DNA from: Antedon bifida
Taxonomy: Eukaryota; Echinodermata; Crinoidea; Comatulida; Antedonidae
Assembly: GCA_963402885.1 (NCBI GenBank)
Contig: OY727096.1
Span: forward strand, 28,067,820 to 28,131,819
Length of the DNA stretch: 64,000 nt
Reading direction: 5' to 3'
In this document: piece after piece, positions 36,618-48,800 of the stretch
Layout of the letters: every line of letters begins with the position of its first letter
Position numbering within the stretch: the first letter of the stretch is position 1
The notes under the pieces: model-generated
What the model saw: only the letters and a program-made list of their open reading frames with translations
Databases searched by the model: none
Told to the model about the DNA's origin: nothing
Program-made: the position numbers and the translations under genes

Positions 36618-39600
36618 ATGAGCGACGACGACCAAGAAGCAAGCACAAGCAGTAAGGTAGAACCGATGGAGGATACTTTACCCCAGGGCATTCAGGAGAC
36701 GAATGAAGCTAAAAATGCTACAACTACTGACGGACAGGCAGTCTCCCGAAAGAAGAAGAAAAAGGGCAAGAAAAATAAAGAGAAAGTGGAGGCGACATCC
36801 AACGCCGAGACTCAACAGCAAGCACAAGTAGGCCTATTATATATTTTGAAAATATTTAATGTAAACATACTTTAAAGCTCTGTCATCTCTGTTATCAAAC
36901 TAATTGTGATGTTCCTAAATATGGTAGTGATATGACATCATCGTGTCCATATTTTAATGACCACATCACATTTTTGTCACATAAAGTTTGATAGTGTAGA
37001 CAGAGCTTTATGATATAGATTATTAACATGTACTAACCATTTTTTCATATTCATTGAAGGCTGCAAGTCTAATATCAATTAAGAAGATACAAGATCTGTC
37101 CAATCAGATGGAGTTATTAAACAGATCATCATCCTCTGTTAAATCAATAGAGGCGGCCAAAAGGAAAACCTATGACTTTTGGGACTCGCAACCTGTTCCT
37201 AAATTTGGTATGTTATTCATGTTTATATGATCTAAATCGTTACTGATACATATTTTAAAAAATAATATGTTGTCAGATAGAATGAAACCAAAATAGACAC
37301 GAGAAGCCATAACTATTACAGTAAATAGTATCAACAAAAGTGTGCGGAAGGGTCATGGCCACTACAGTGTTTATGTATTATTTAGAGAAAGTAAAATTTA
37401 TTGCATTAGAAAGTAGCATTTTTTAAATGTAGGTTTTGGTTTTGTTTTTTGTTGATGATTGATTAGAATGCATCAAGCAAATTCAGGCTGTTTGTATTGG
37501 ACTCAAATGAAGCAGTTAGTGTCTGACTGGTTGCTTGCTTTTCCATCTTTCGACAGTCCTTGATTGACACCGAAGTGAATAACTTAATAATTAAAATAAA
37601 CTTGAGTTTGATAAAAACAATTTGTGCAAACATGTGCAATGAAATACTATTTAATAAATATTGGGCATCAGCAAATATAGTATCCGTGTGGCTAATTAAA
37701 TGTATATTCACTATCAAGTTGTTTTATTTATAAACTTAAGCTCTGTTTACACTATCAAAGTAGTTTGACAAAAAAGTTGTGGTGTGTAATATGGTAGTGA
37801 TATGACATAATCCTATCCATATATGGGCACATCACAATTTATTGTCGCATAAAGTTTTATAGTGTAGACAGACCTTTATATTGTATTGTAGATGAATTAG
37901 TGGAAGCATCCGTAAACCAAGCCATTGAGCCTGTTAAAAAAGTAGTACGACAAGACTGCTACTCCCTACCATCAAGCTTCAAATGGGACACCTTGGATAT
38001 CAAAAATCCAGCACAGGTACTTTACAGAATTTCTTTTTAAGTTGTTTTATGTTCTCACCTAGGGTAAAGCTCTGTCCACACTTTATGTGACAAAAAAATG
38101 CGATGTGCCCATTTACCTGACGTAACTTATGCCTGGTGTAAGATAAGCCTGTAATATCTCTCTAGTCTGAACGTAGCCATGTTTCTTTACCTTGGGAGCC
38201 TTAAGCTTTGCAGCCTACTTTCAAACAATTATTAGAAGATGACGACAAGTATGTCTAAATTTCCAAGCACCTGACTTAACTTATGTCTGGTGTAAGATAG
38301 GCCTGTAATATCTATTTAATCTGAACGTAGTCATATATGAAAATGTTTCTTTGTTGTTTTTTCTTCAGCTTGATGAGCTTTACAACCTACTTTCAAACAA
38401 TTATGTAGAAGATGACGACAATATGTTCAGATTTGATTACTCTAAAGATTTTCTTTTGTGGTAGGTATCTTAAGAAACTGTAAAAGTATATACAAAAATA
38501 GTTTTTTAATTATGGATAATGGTGTTTTGTATTGCAAAACCTGTACAGTGGATTCTTATTCTAGATGATTAATAAAATTAAGCTTTGAACGAAGCAAAAA
38601 TAATGATTTAACAAAAACTCATTGTCTGTCTGTCTAATTACAAATTTTTTCAGGTAAAAAAAATGTTTTTCTGAGTTATAATATATAATATATCTTTAAA
38701 CTCCACATCCAAAAATATTTAGTATGATTTTATGAGTACAGAATATGTTGAAAAAACTATAAGTCAACTTGTTTTAATTGTTTCATATCCATTTTAAGGA
38801 TAATATGTAGGGTAGATTAATTTGTATTTTTATTAAATAATTAACAGCTGTAAACACGTTTGGATTTATTTAAATAGATGTAATTGTGAAAATCTTTTCC
38901 ATTATTATCGCAGGGCATTAACTCCACCTGGCTGGCGCCCTCAGTGGCATTGTGCAGTGCGGGTTGTTGGAAATAACAAGCTGGTGGGATTTATTAGTGC
39001 AGTAACAGCTCACATTAATATTTATGATGTGTAAGTGAACTATATCTTTATATCTTATATAATTTATTGTATTGTTAATTTTTATTGTATAATAATATTC
39101 ATGTGCAATAGGAAGCCAGCTAATTTCCTCAGTAATAGTAACACAATATGTTTGAAAAAGACTTTATAAATAAATATTAATAAACAATTAACTATTACAG
39201 ACCTGCCAACTCCCTTGATTTTTTGGGGTTTTCCCCCAATTTTATAACCAATCTAGTTCACCCGATTTATTGAAGATTTCTAATTTTGTCATAATTTCCC
39301 CTAATATTACTGGTTTCACAAATTTCCTACATAATACTAAAGTCATGAAAAAATAGTTTTTATAAAGTGTAATATATTCATATTTTGCTAAAAAAATTGA
39401 GAGCCTAGAAAACTAGTTCAAGAAACCCAGTAGGCTGACTATTTAGATTGGATGTCTGGCCTGTAAAACTGGTACACCAAACCCAGTACTTTTTGATTTT
39501 CATAATCTCTTAATCTCGTAAATTACCTTGAGGTGTCGATCATTATTTCTTGAATTTCTTTTCAGAGAACAAACCATGGTAGAAATTAATTTTCTGTGCG

Positions 39601-42600
39601 TGCATAAAAAGCTGCGAAACAAACGTGTAGCGCCGGTGTTGATACGTGAGATCACAAGGCGCGTTAATATGGAGGATATATTTCAAGCAGTGTTTACAGC
39701 TGGCATTGTGCTTCCTAAACCTGTCGCAACTTGCAGGTAATGTATGTAGCCCATTAAATGAATCAAATTGAACTGGAAAATATTTTTACTTAAATACTTT
39801 CCAAGTCAGGAAAATCATGACAAATATAACTCCTCTATTATTATTGTTTTGATAAAATTCTTTATTTACATTTAAAAAATTTTTATTTTTCATTTACACT
39901 ATATTATTGCTTGTTTTGCAGATATTGGCATAGATCACTAAATCCAAAAAAGTTGGTAGATGTGAAGTTTTCACACATCGGCCGCAACATGACGATGTCT
40001 AGAACAATTAAACTATACAAACTCCCACCTGTAAGTATCCACCAATCAGGATTCAGATAATAAAGGGTTTACTTTGAATCTTTTAACAAAACTTATTTGT
40101 CCTCTTTTGTTTCCAGTAGGCAAATTAAGTTAAGTTTTGCAGTGGAACAAATTCCCCACGTGTTTATTTTTTCTATTGCAATTCTTATGTCGATCAAATT
40201 ACAGTATGTTCAAGTTCAACTTTATTTATCCATGGAGCCCCAGATCAACACAGGGTTGTTCTTCTCAGATTAGCAAATTAAAATACAATATGTAATAAAT
40301 AAGTCGTACAATATATTCGATGTTTCCATTTGAAAAAAAGTACAAACATAATTCTACTTATTGTTTAAACTATTTTTTAAAAAGTAGAGAGTTTGGATCA
40401 GAATCAAAATTATTCTAGTGCTCCTTTAGGACAAACTACGTTTTTTGTATTCTGATTTTGGGAAAGATAGTTGAACAAGTTATGAGACTTGCCATGAGCA
40501 GTGTTACCAATATGACACTGAAAAGATATTTTAAATAGACATATAATATACAGAAACACGTTGAGGGACACACAATCTACGGCTTTGTAAGTCTCAACAT
40601 CAAGTATAAATAAATCAAGTATAAAACCTTGTTAAAGCACAACACACAAAACGTTTGTGGAGTTTGCAAAAATAGATTATTCTTTTCAATTAATTTTTTT
40701 TTTCTTGTTGTTGCAGGAACCAATAACTCCAGGACTTAGGGTTTACGAACCAAAGGATGGTCCTGGTTGTCTCAAAATCTTTACAGAATATATGAACAAA
40801 TTTGATCTCTATCCCAAGTTTACAGAGGTATGTATATAACGTTAAAAAATAAGTAAAAAACAAAAAAAATTTTGAAATAATTATAAATATAATCCATATT
40901 ATAATAATTATATAGTCATGTATGTAATAAAAAAAAGGGAATGATAGTTACAAAATAATATAAATATATAATAATAATTATATGAATTTCTATTTGTTAT
41001 AAAATAAGTAGCACACAAAAAAACTTTGATAATTTGAAATATAGTCCATATTATAATTATAAAAAAAAAATTATATTTAAAAAATAGTAATAATAATTAT
41101 GAATTTCTCTTTGATATTGAAGGAAGAATTTCAGCATTGGTTTACACCTAGAGAAGGAATTGTGAATACGTATGTTGTTGAATCGGTAGGTTGAATTTGA
41201 AACCGTCCTGTATTTTAATATATAAGCTAACTTGTACCCGTACTACTGTACTGTTGTAATTTAGTGTCGTTGGGCAATATTTTGGCTGGAGGCTCTTGGC
41301 ATGGGCAACTGCATCAAGTTCAGTGTTTTCTATGTGCACAGTTTTTTCTCGGTAAGGTCGACCATATGCCTTTATTCTATTGTCTACCAGCACAGAAAAC
41401 GAGATGTTATGTATGCACAGGTTCTAAGCATTCCTCTGCCATTGTTCAAGTCTTCTCAGATAAGTACATAAAACTAGCGGTCCTGTGTACGCATTTGGCT
41501 TTTGTGCATCTAAAGCTCTGTCTACACTATCAAACTTTATGTGACAAAAAAATGTGATGTGCCCAATATAGACATGATGATGTCATATCACCACCATATT
41601 TGGGCACATCACACTTTTCTTGTCAAACTAGTTTGATAGTGTAGACAGAGCTTTAGAGAGCATTGAGGTGTTCTGATCAATTAATCATAATGTCGGGCTG
41701 ACAACAACCCTTCCAGTTCAATTACTTGTTGCGGAAACCCAGTGGTACGACAAAGGATTGAATAACGCCTCTGCGTTAGGTTGGGCAAAAATTACTCCAT
41801 ACATTGTTTAATATTTGGTTATTTGAACACTGTTTACAGACTGATGGAAAAATCACCGATTTGATTAGTTATTATACATTATCATCATCCATAATGCACC
41901 ACTCCGTACACAACGTACTACACGCAGCTTACTCGTTCTACAATGTGAACTCAAGCATGTCCATGACACAACTAATGCAAGATGCCCTAATCATGGCAAA
42001 AAACGTAAGTAGTTTTTATTTGACGCTTTCAGATGTACATATTAATCCTCTTTTTTCTCCTTTACCATGCAACCTAGATTGTTGTGTCCTGAAGTAGGGC
42101 AAGAGGCGCTTGAGTCCAGGATGACCGACAAAGGCGTATCCTCTTACTTCGGTTGAGTTTTTTTTTTGACATGGTTGGAATCCCTTTTATCGTATTAGTT
42201 TATGTACAGCGCTACAGGTTTCACAACATTAGGCGCTATATAAATCCAGGATATTATTATTATAATAATATGTGGTTACTCCATATCACATCCAATATCA
42301 TCAGACAATACTATAAAATTCTAATAAAATAATGATAATTCTAATAATGATGATAATGGTAGTCTTTTATAGCACCTAATACAATGTTGTACACACAAAA
42401 AGTGCTTTACACACAAAAATGATCCATAAAATATCCTAAGATAAGAAAAAAAAAAAAAGAAAAGCTGAGGAACCATTTATCCTGCTCCGTTCTCAGCACT
42501 TTGAGACCTGCCGGAACAGTATTCACAGGAGCTCGAGTGAAAAAGGCATCTGTCTATCCTATCGTAATATTATTACCTATTCCGAGCTAGTCGTTATTAT

Positions 42601-43693
42601 TGCAGTGCTCAATTATCCATTTCAACTTTTTCAGCACAGCTGCTGCTGATTTGCTTACATGGTTATAGTGGTTATTTTCTGATAGGTAGCATAGATGTTT
42701 TACTGTGCTATTTCACACAGTCATCGTGAATAGATGCTACATGTGGCGACTATTAAAATGGCTGCCGTTTATCGGTTTTAAGAACCACATAAATCGAGGC
42801 ATATATTTAAAAAGAATATATAATAGTTTTTATAAAATTAACTACTACAATAGCAATAAAATTTATAATTTCTTGGATATTAATACATTCTCACGTTGAA
42901 GCGCTCAACATGCTTAATACAATAGTAGTGTGTGCATGAGTGGATGAGACTGGTTTTTGATTGGCCAGTTGCTGCAGCCATTTTGCCGAGTCCCTTTATG
43001 GTGAATAAACTTTTTGAGCTGTAATTGTGTTGGATTTCAGCATCTAGTTATTATTATTTGTATTACCATATCAACACATTGGTGAAAAGAGGTTTTATAC
43101 TTTTTTTAAAACTCTTTATAATAGCAAGGATTTGATGTCTTCAATGCTTTGGATTTAATGGATAACAGAGAATTTCTAGAAGAACTGAAATTTGGCATGG
43201 GTGATGGAAATCTACAATACTATCTATATAATTGGATATGTCCAGATATGCCGCCAGAAAAAGTAATGTTATTTCATTCATTTCCATCATTTGTTTTCTC
43301 TCAAACTTTCCTTCTTGTTTGAGACATCGCCACAATGATTCTTATGAACTTATTTATTCAATTATTTACTTATACATTTGTATAAACTAATTAAAAACAA
43401 AAGTTAATTGCTAATCTACTCGAATATGGTTAATTTTAATTTTGAATCTCATAAACGTTTTATCTGAAATATTATTTATTTCTAAATAATTTGCAATAAA
43501 TATCTCGGTTCGTTCCTTATCTGCAATTTAAAAAAAAACTGGAGGTAGAATTGTACTCCAAGTTAACTTTCTTAATATAATATCTCACTACATCATGCCT
43601 TTAGAGCACACATTTTTAAACTGTGCTTTATAGTATAATATTTATAATTGAGTATTTTATTTAAATTCACAGGTTGGGCTTGTACTCCAGTGA
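36618..43693 (+). CDS. NMT: Glycylpeptide N-tetradecanoyltransferase (N-myristoyltransferase)
   Basis: Twelve coding exons: 36618-36827, 37060-37207, 37892-38016, 38369-38460, 38914-39030, 39566-39736, 39922-40030, 40717-40827, 41123-41185, 41840-42004, 43125-43262, 43673-43693. All GT-AG; frame runs through to 489 aa, close to human NMT1/2 (about 496-498). The enzyme moves myristate from myristoyl-CoA to the N-terminal glycine of proteins. The N-terminus is acidic then Lys-rich ([13 protein letters not shown]), the ribosome-targeting segment of animal NMTs. [15 protein letters not shown] and LLWAL..PGW precede the signature [20 protein letters not shown] (237-256); the second signature KFGMGDG is at 459-465; the protein ends GLVLQ, whose terminal carboxylate is the catalytic base in this family. 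The start at 36618 is preferred over the in-frame ATG at 36513, which would add 35 unrelated residues. Introns carry four family A elements and a duplicated copy of exon 4. Confidence 0.96.
36873..37010. mobile_element. Family A MITE in NMT intron 1
   Basis: TAAAGCTCTGTCATCTCTGT at the left, ATAGTGTAGACAGAGCTTTA at the right. The left arm is diverged, the right arm canonical. It ends 50 bp before exon 2. Confidence 0.85.
37737..37878. mobile_element. Family A MITE abutting the NMT exon 3 acceptor
   Basis: Left end TAAGCTCTGTTTACACTATC, right end ATAGTGTAGACAGACCTTTA. The element stops 13 bp before exon 3 (37892), so its right inverted repeat lies where the polypyrimidine tract and branch point would be expected; only TATTGTATTGTAG separates the two. 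Confidence 0.85.
38065..38113. mobile_element. Family A MITE, truncated, NMT intron 3
   Basis: TAAAGCTCTGTCCACACTTT followed by GTGACAAAAAAATGCGATGTGCCC, then a break exactly where the 155-bp tandem duplication (38114) starts. Confidence 0.7.
38114..38425 (+). pseudogene. Tandem duplication of NMT exon 4; upstream copy is dead
   Basis: Two units with a period of about 155 bp, starting at 38114 and 38269 (ACCTGACGTAACTTATG / ACCTGACTTAACTTATG). The second unit contains the 5' half of functional exon 4 (from 38369). The first contains its degenerate counterpart at about 38206-38255: CTACTTTCAAACAATTATTA GAAGATGACGACAA against CTACTTTCAAACAATTATGTA GAAGATGACGACAA. The dead copy has lost the AG acceptor context, has small deletions that shift the frame, and a TAG inside TATTAGAAG. 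It also stops at the equivalent of codon 18, before the donor. Confidence 0.85.
41511..41655. mobile_element. Family A MITE, best-preserved copy, NMT intron 9
   Basis: 145 bp with nearly perfect ends: TAAAGCTCTGTCTACACTAT and ATAGTGTAGACAGAGCTTTA. The interior dyad is GTGATGTGCCCAATAT against ATATTTGGGCACATCAC. It is the best single sequence to use as a query for the family. Confidence 0.92.
42160..42290 (+). repeat. Retroposon-like 3' tail, NMT intron 10
   Basis: Contains TGTACAGCGCTACAGG and GGCGCTATATAAATCCAGGA followed by (TAT)n. A GCGCTATATAAAT block ending in ATT/TTA microsatellite looks like the 3' end of an interspersed element; family unassigned. Confidence 0.45.
42335..42425 (-). 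repeat. Second retroposon-like tail, opposite orientation
   Basis: (TAATAATGATGA) followed by TCTTTTATAGCACCTAATAC and AAAAGTGCTTTACACAC. Read on the minus strand this is the same kind of tail as at 42160-42290 (GTGCTATAAAAGA then ATTATTA), so two tails face each other in intron 10. Confidence 0.4.
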
Positions 43694-44458
43694 AATCTTA
43701 AAGATGAATGCAATTTACTCTTTACAACATGATGAGCTGTAAACATAGTCACAGAAATAGCATCCATCTATACAGTAAAATAGCTGTATCATATTTATAC
43801 TCTATCATTATGCAAACATGTAGATGAAAACAGTGGAATGGTGAAAGAGCCAGTGTACAAAAAAAAAGTACTGTATGTTTTCTGCCGAATTTCTACAGAG
43901 AACAATTTTTAATTTGTATTTCATTTCCATCAAATACCTCGTACAGTACCTCTTTTTGTCGGCCGAATTGTAAAGAGATGATACAGCTGAGATTGCCATT
44001 TTAGGTTATTCCACTTACAGACATCAAAACTCTCACAAATATCCTGAGATTTGGCAGATTTAGCTGTTCCTGTCCATCCACCAAATGTAATTGTCAAAAT
44101 TTATTCACAAGAAAAATAATTTTGTGTGATGGACATGTTTTGCTGTGAGAAATTATTGGATAAGATATTGGATGAGATTTGAACCCAATAACCAACAAAA
44201 TTCATTATGACATCATTGGTTGAATTTTATCATTACAATTTTGTTTGGTGCTCTCTGACATGTTTTGTATTCACCATTTACAGCATAATATTTATATGTT
44301 TAAGAAATAATATGAATATGCAATAGGATGTTTGAATACACAGATGTGCTTCACACATTTTGTTTAGTACTATTTTATTGTTATATGATTAGTAGGATTA
44401 GCGTGCATAACAAAAAAAAACCCAGGTTTTGTTTGTTTTTAGCAAATTTGATTGTCCA

Positions 44459-44464
44459 AATAAA
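44459..44464 (+). terminator. Candidate NMT poly(A) signal at a MITE junction
   Basis: AATAAA; reading the plus strand from the NMT stop (43693) I find no earlier AATAAA in 765 bp. The hexamer straddles the left boundary of the family B element, CCAAA/TAAAGCTTGG, so the insertion itself would have created it. Use of a non-canonical upstream hexamer is possible. Confidence 0.4.
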
Positions 44465-44606
44465 GCTTGGTTCTCACTAGGACGCAACGCTAGGACGTAC
44501 ACACAACGCAAGCGAGTTAACCAATGACAAGCGACTGTTCGAATAATTTATCGCTTGTTATTGATCGACTCGCTTGTGTTGCGTCTCTAGTGGGAACCAA
44601 GCATTA
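44461..44606. mobile_element. Family B foldback element, complete
   Basis: Left end TAAAGCTTGGTTCTCACTAG, right end CTAGTGGGAACCAAGCATTA. The inner arms (CAACGCAAGCGAGTTAACCAATG against GATCGACTCGCTTGTGTTG) also pair, so the whole 146 bp is one imperfect palindrome. Confidence 0.9.
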
Positions 44607-45160
44607 GTATTGATCTATAAGAACAATAATTGGATATGCCATGAGAAATGATGTTTAAACTCAATAGCAAACTTTAGTGGATTAAGCTTAGATGCCTAAC
44701 ATATTGATCTCCAAAACCTGAAACAACTAGTTCCGATTCTTTCTCGGAGATATCTAAACTTCACGAAATGTAGTTGAAATTTGTAAAATTCCCATAATGT
44801 TTGAAAAATGAGCACTTTCATGCTCATCAGAGTTGAGATAAAGTTTCTAGTGTCCCTAGTCAAAGTCCTTCGAATGTTACAAATTTGTTGTAGCCCACAG
44901 AATTGCACCCAGGCTATGAAATGCATGTACTGTACTGAATCTGTAACCTGCAATATAGGAGTCCTACTAAACACCACCAGAGCAACAAATCTTACCACCA
45001 GAGAGCAGCCACCTGTTTGGAATTGCTTATTAATGATATAGTATATTACAAAATTCAAAGTGAAATTGCTCGCTGTTGTAGTCTCCCACTAAATACAATT
45101 CAATTTTATCTGTAGAACAGATTAATCAAAATATAGGAGAGTTGTAGGCTATATAGCCAT

Positions 45161-45366
45161 TAAGCTCTGTCTCACTATCAAACTTTATTGTTGACAAAAA
45201 AATGTGATGTACCCATATATGGATACGATGATATTACATTACTACCATATTTGGTCTCACTATCAAACTTTATGTGACAAAAAAATGTGATGTACCCATA
45301 TATGGACATGATGATGTCACATTACTACCATATTTGTGCACATCACACTTTTTTGTCAAACAAATA
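45161..45366. mobile_element. Family A element with internal duplication
   Basis: Starts TAAGCTCTGTCTCACTATCA. The block from CTCACTATCAAACTTTAT through ACTACCATATTTG is present twice in tandem (about 94 bp period), and the right terminal repeat decays after TTTTTTGTCAAACAA. Confidence 0.75.
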
Positions 45367-45884
45367 TATTGAAGTACTACTCGCTGTAGTGTAAATTTGT
45401 AATACAGAATGCACGCAATAATTGTTGTGTGTTGATGATTAGTTAGTTTCATATTATAAAGATGAAATATGAAGAAAAGAACATTTTTAGGCCTCAAATT
45501 ATGGCAATTTAGCAAATTTCCATGAAAATCAATTTATTTACCGGTATTTAGATAACTATGCTTTTGATTGACTATTAATGTTTTTTTATGAACACTGAAA
45601 TGATTATTTTATTTCTATTTTTTAATGATATTATTTAACAAAAAGCTCATGTAATGGGATATTCGTTTTTTGTAACTTTAAAACAGTATAATATTACACT
45701 GACTGTATTTGATGAAGAGTAGGCTAATACTGGTATTTTCAAAATAAATGATACAACAGCTCAGTTTAAGATATATTGCTTATTCTTGATTTTCTTGGCG
45801 ATAGCTGACCAAATGTTTACTACCCATTTAGATTGAATTGAAAGTCATTGTGAAAACATGACAAAAATATTGACTTGAATGGAG

Positions 45885-48800
45885 GTAGCATGCGCAGAAC
45901 AGATTATGTGATTCTGCGCATGTCTTTTTTTCGAAAAATTTCCCTGTAATAGATAGTACATGGATATTTTTTTTCGAAGAATTACCAAAATATTTTTTGC
46001 TTTCAATAATTATCCGATAATATTGCCATATATTGTGTTATCATCATCTTATAGAGCCATAGTTTAGTTTAGTTTAGTTATAATGGGAAAGTTTAGGCTT
46101 TTATGTGCCTTTTTAAACCCCATATCAACTACATTGTGTCGATGCGATTCTTGAAGGTATTAGTAGTCTCAGAATTGACAACTAGTAACTAGTTATGTCA
46201 AATATAAAAGGGTAGAAATTTGCCCATTTTTCGTAAATTTCCCTGTACTAATAGTATTTCAACATTTTATTTTTCGATATAACTGGTTACTATAGCATAA
46301 TTAACATGCGCAGAACTCATTATTCGACTCTGCGCATGTTTATTATACTATTAATAGTAACCATTTATGTCTAAAAATAATTTTCGACCATTTTATTTTT
46401 TGACATAACTGGTTACTATAGCATAATTGACATGCGCAGAACCCATTATTCGACTCTGCGCATGTTTATTATGCTGTAGAAACTATTTATGTAAAAAAAT
46501 ATAATGGTCGAAAATTAGCTATTTTTCGAAAATTTCAGGGATTTTTTTAAAAAATTGCCAAATTTCGACCTTTTTATTTTTCGATATAACTGGTTACTAT
46601 AGCATAATTGACATGCGTAGAACCCACTATTCGACTCTGCGCATCTTTATAATAACCATTTATGTCTAAAAATAATTTTCGACCAATTTATTTTTTGATA
46701 TAACTGGTTACTATAGCATAATCGACCTGCGTAGAACCCATTATTCGACTTGCGCATGTTTAATTGACATGCGCAGAATCCATTATTCGACTCTGCGCAT
46801 GTTTATTATACTATAGTAACCATTTATGTCAAAAAATAAAAGGGTCGAAAATTGGCTATTTTTCGAAAATGTCCCTGTACTATAGTTCAGGGATTTTTTC
46901 AAAAAATTGCCAAATTTCGACCTTTTTATTTTTCGATATAACTGGTTACTATAGCATAATTCACATGCGCAGAACCCATTATTCGACTCTGCGCATGTTT
47001 ATTATGCTATAGTAACCATTTATGTCTAAAAATAATTTTCGACCTTTTATTTTTCGATATAACTGGTTACTATAGCATAATTTACATGCGCAGAACCCAT
47101 TATTCGACTCTGCGCATGTTCATTATGCTATAGTACCATTTATATAAAAAAATAAAAGGGTCGAAAATTGGCAATTTTTCGAAAATTTCCCTGTACTATA
47201 GTTCAGGAATTTTGTCAAAAAACCGCAAAATTTCGAACTTTTTATTTTTCGATATAACTGGTTACTATAGCATAATTAACATGCGCAGAACCTATTTTTC
47301 GACTCTGCGCATGTTTATTATGCTATAGTAACCTTTTATGTCTAAAAATAATTTTCGACCTTTTTATTTTTCGATATAACTGGTTACTAAAGCATAATTT
47401 ACATGCGCAGAACCCATTATTCGACTCTGCGCATGTTCATTATCCTATAGTACCATTTATGTCAAAAAATAAAAGGGTCGAAAATTGGCCATTTTTCGAA
47501 AATTTCCCTGTACTATAGTTCAGGGATTTTTTCAAAAAATGACCAAATTTCGACCTTTTTATTTTTCGATATAACTGGTTACTATAGCATCATTCCCATG
47601 CGCAGAACCCATTATTCGACTCTGCGCATGTTTATTATGCTATAGTAACCATTTATGTCTAAAAATAATTTTCGACCATTTTATTTTTTGATATAACTGG
47701 TTACAATAGCACAATTGACATGCGCAGACCCATTATTCGACTCTGCGCATGTTTATTATGCTATAGTAACCTTTTATGTCTAAAAATAATTTTCGACCTT
47801 TTTATTTTTCGATATAACTGGTTACTATAGCATAATTTACATGCGCAGATCCCATTATTCGACTCTGCGCATGTTCATTATCCTATAGTACCATTTATGT
47901 CAAAAAATAAAAGGGTCGAAAATTGGCCATTTTTCGAAAATTTCCCTGTACTATAGTTCAGGGATTTTTTCCAAAAATGACCAAATTTCGACCTTTTTAT
48001 TTTTCGATATAACTGGTTACTATAGCATCATTCACATGCGCAGAATCCATTATTCGACTCTGCGCATGTTTATTATGCTATAGTAACCTTTTATGTCTAA
48101 AAATAATTTTCGACATTTTTATTTTTCGATATAACTGGTTACTAAAGCATAATTTACATGCGCAGAACCCATTATTCGACTCTGCGCATGTTCATTATCC
48201 TATAGTACCATTTATGTCAAAAAATAAAAGGGTCGAAAATTGGCCATTTTTCGAAAATTTCCCTGTACTATAGTTCAGGGATTTTTTCAAAAAATGACCA
48301 AATTTCGACCTTTTTATTTTTCGATATAACTGGTTACTATAGCATCATTCACATGCGCAGAACCCATTATTCGACTCTGCGCATGTTTATTATGCTATAG
48401 TAACCATTTATGTCTAAAAATAATTTTCGACCATTTTATTTTTTGATATAACTGGTTACAATAGCACAATTGACATGCGCAGACCCATTATTCGACTCTG
48501 CGCATGTTTATAATACTATAGTAACCATTTATGTCCAAAAATAAATGGGTCGAAAATTGGCTATATTTCGAAAATTTCCCTGTACTATAGTTCAGGGATT
48601 TTTTCAAAAATTGCCAAATTTCGAGCATAATTCACATGCGCAGAACCCATTAGTCGACTCTGCGCATGTTTATTATGCTATAGTAACCATTTATGTCTAA
48701 AAAGAATTTTCGAACATTTTATTTTTTTACATAACTGGTTACTATAGCATAATTAACATGCGCAGAACCTATTTTTCGACTCTGCGCATGTTTATTATGC

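Larger units (their letters stand above)
43694..45884. other. NMT 3' flank
   Basis: No exon recognised. It holds the only early AATAAA (44459-44464), a family B element (44461-44606) and a compound family A element (45161-45366). Open frames at 44696-45058 and its opposite strand have no recognisable product. Confidence 0.5.
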
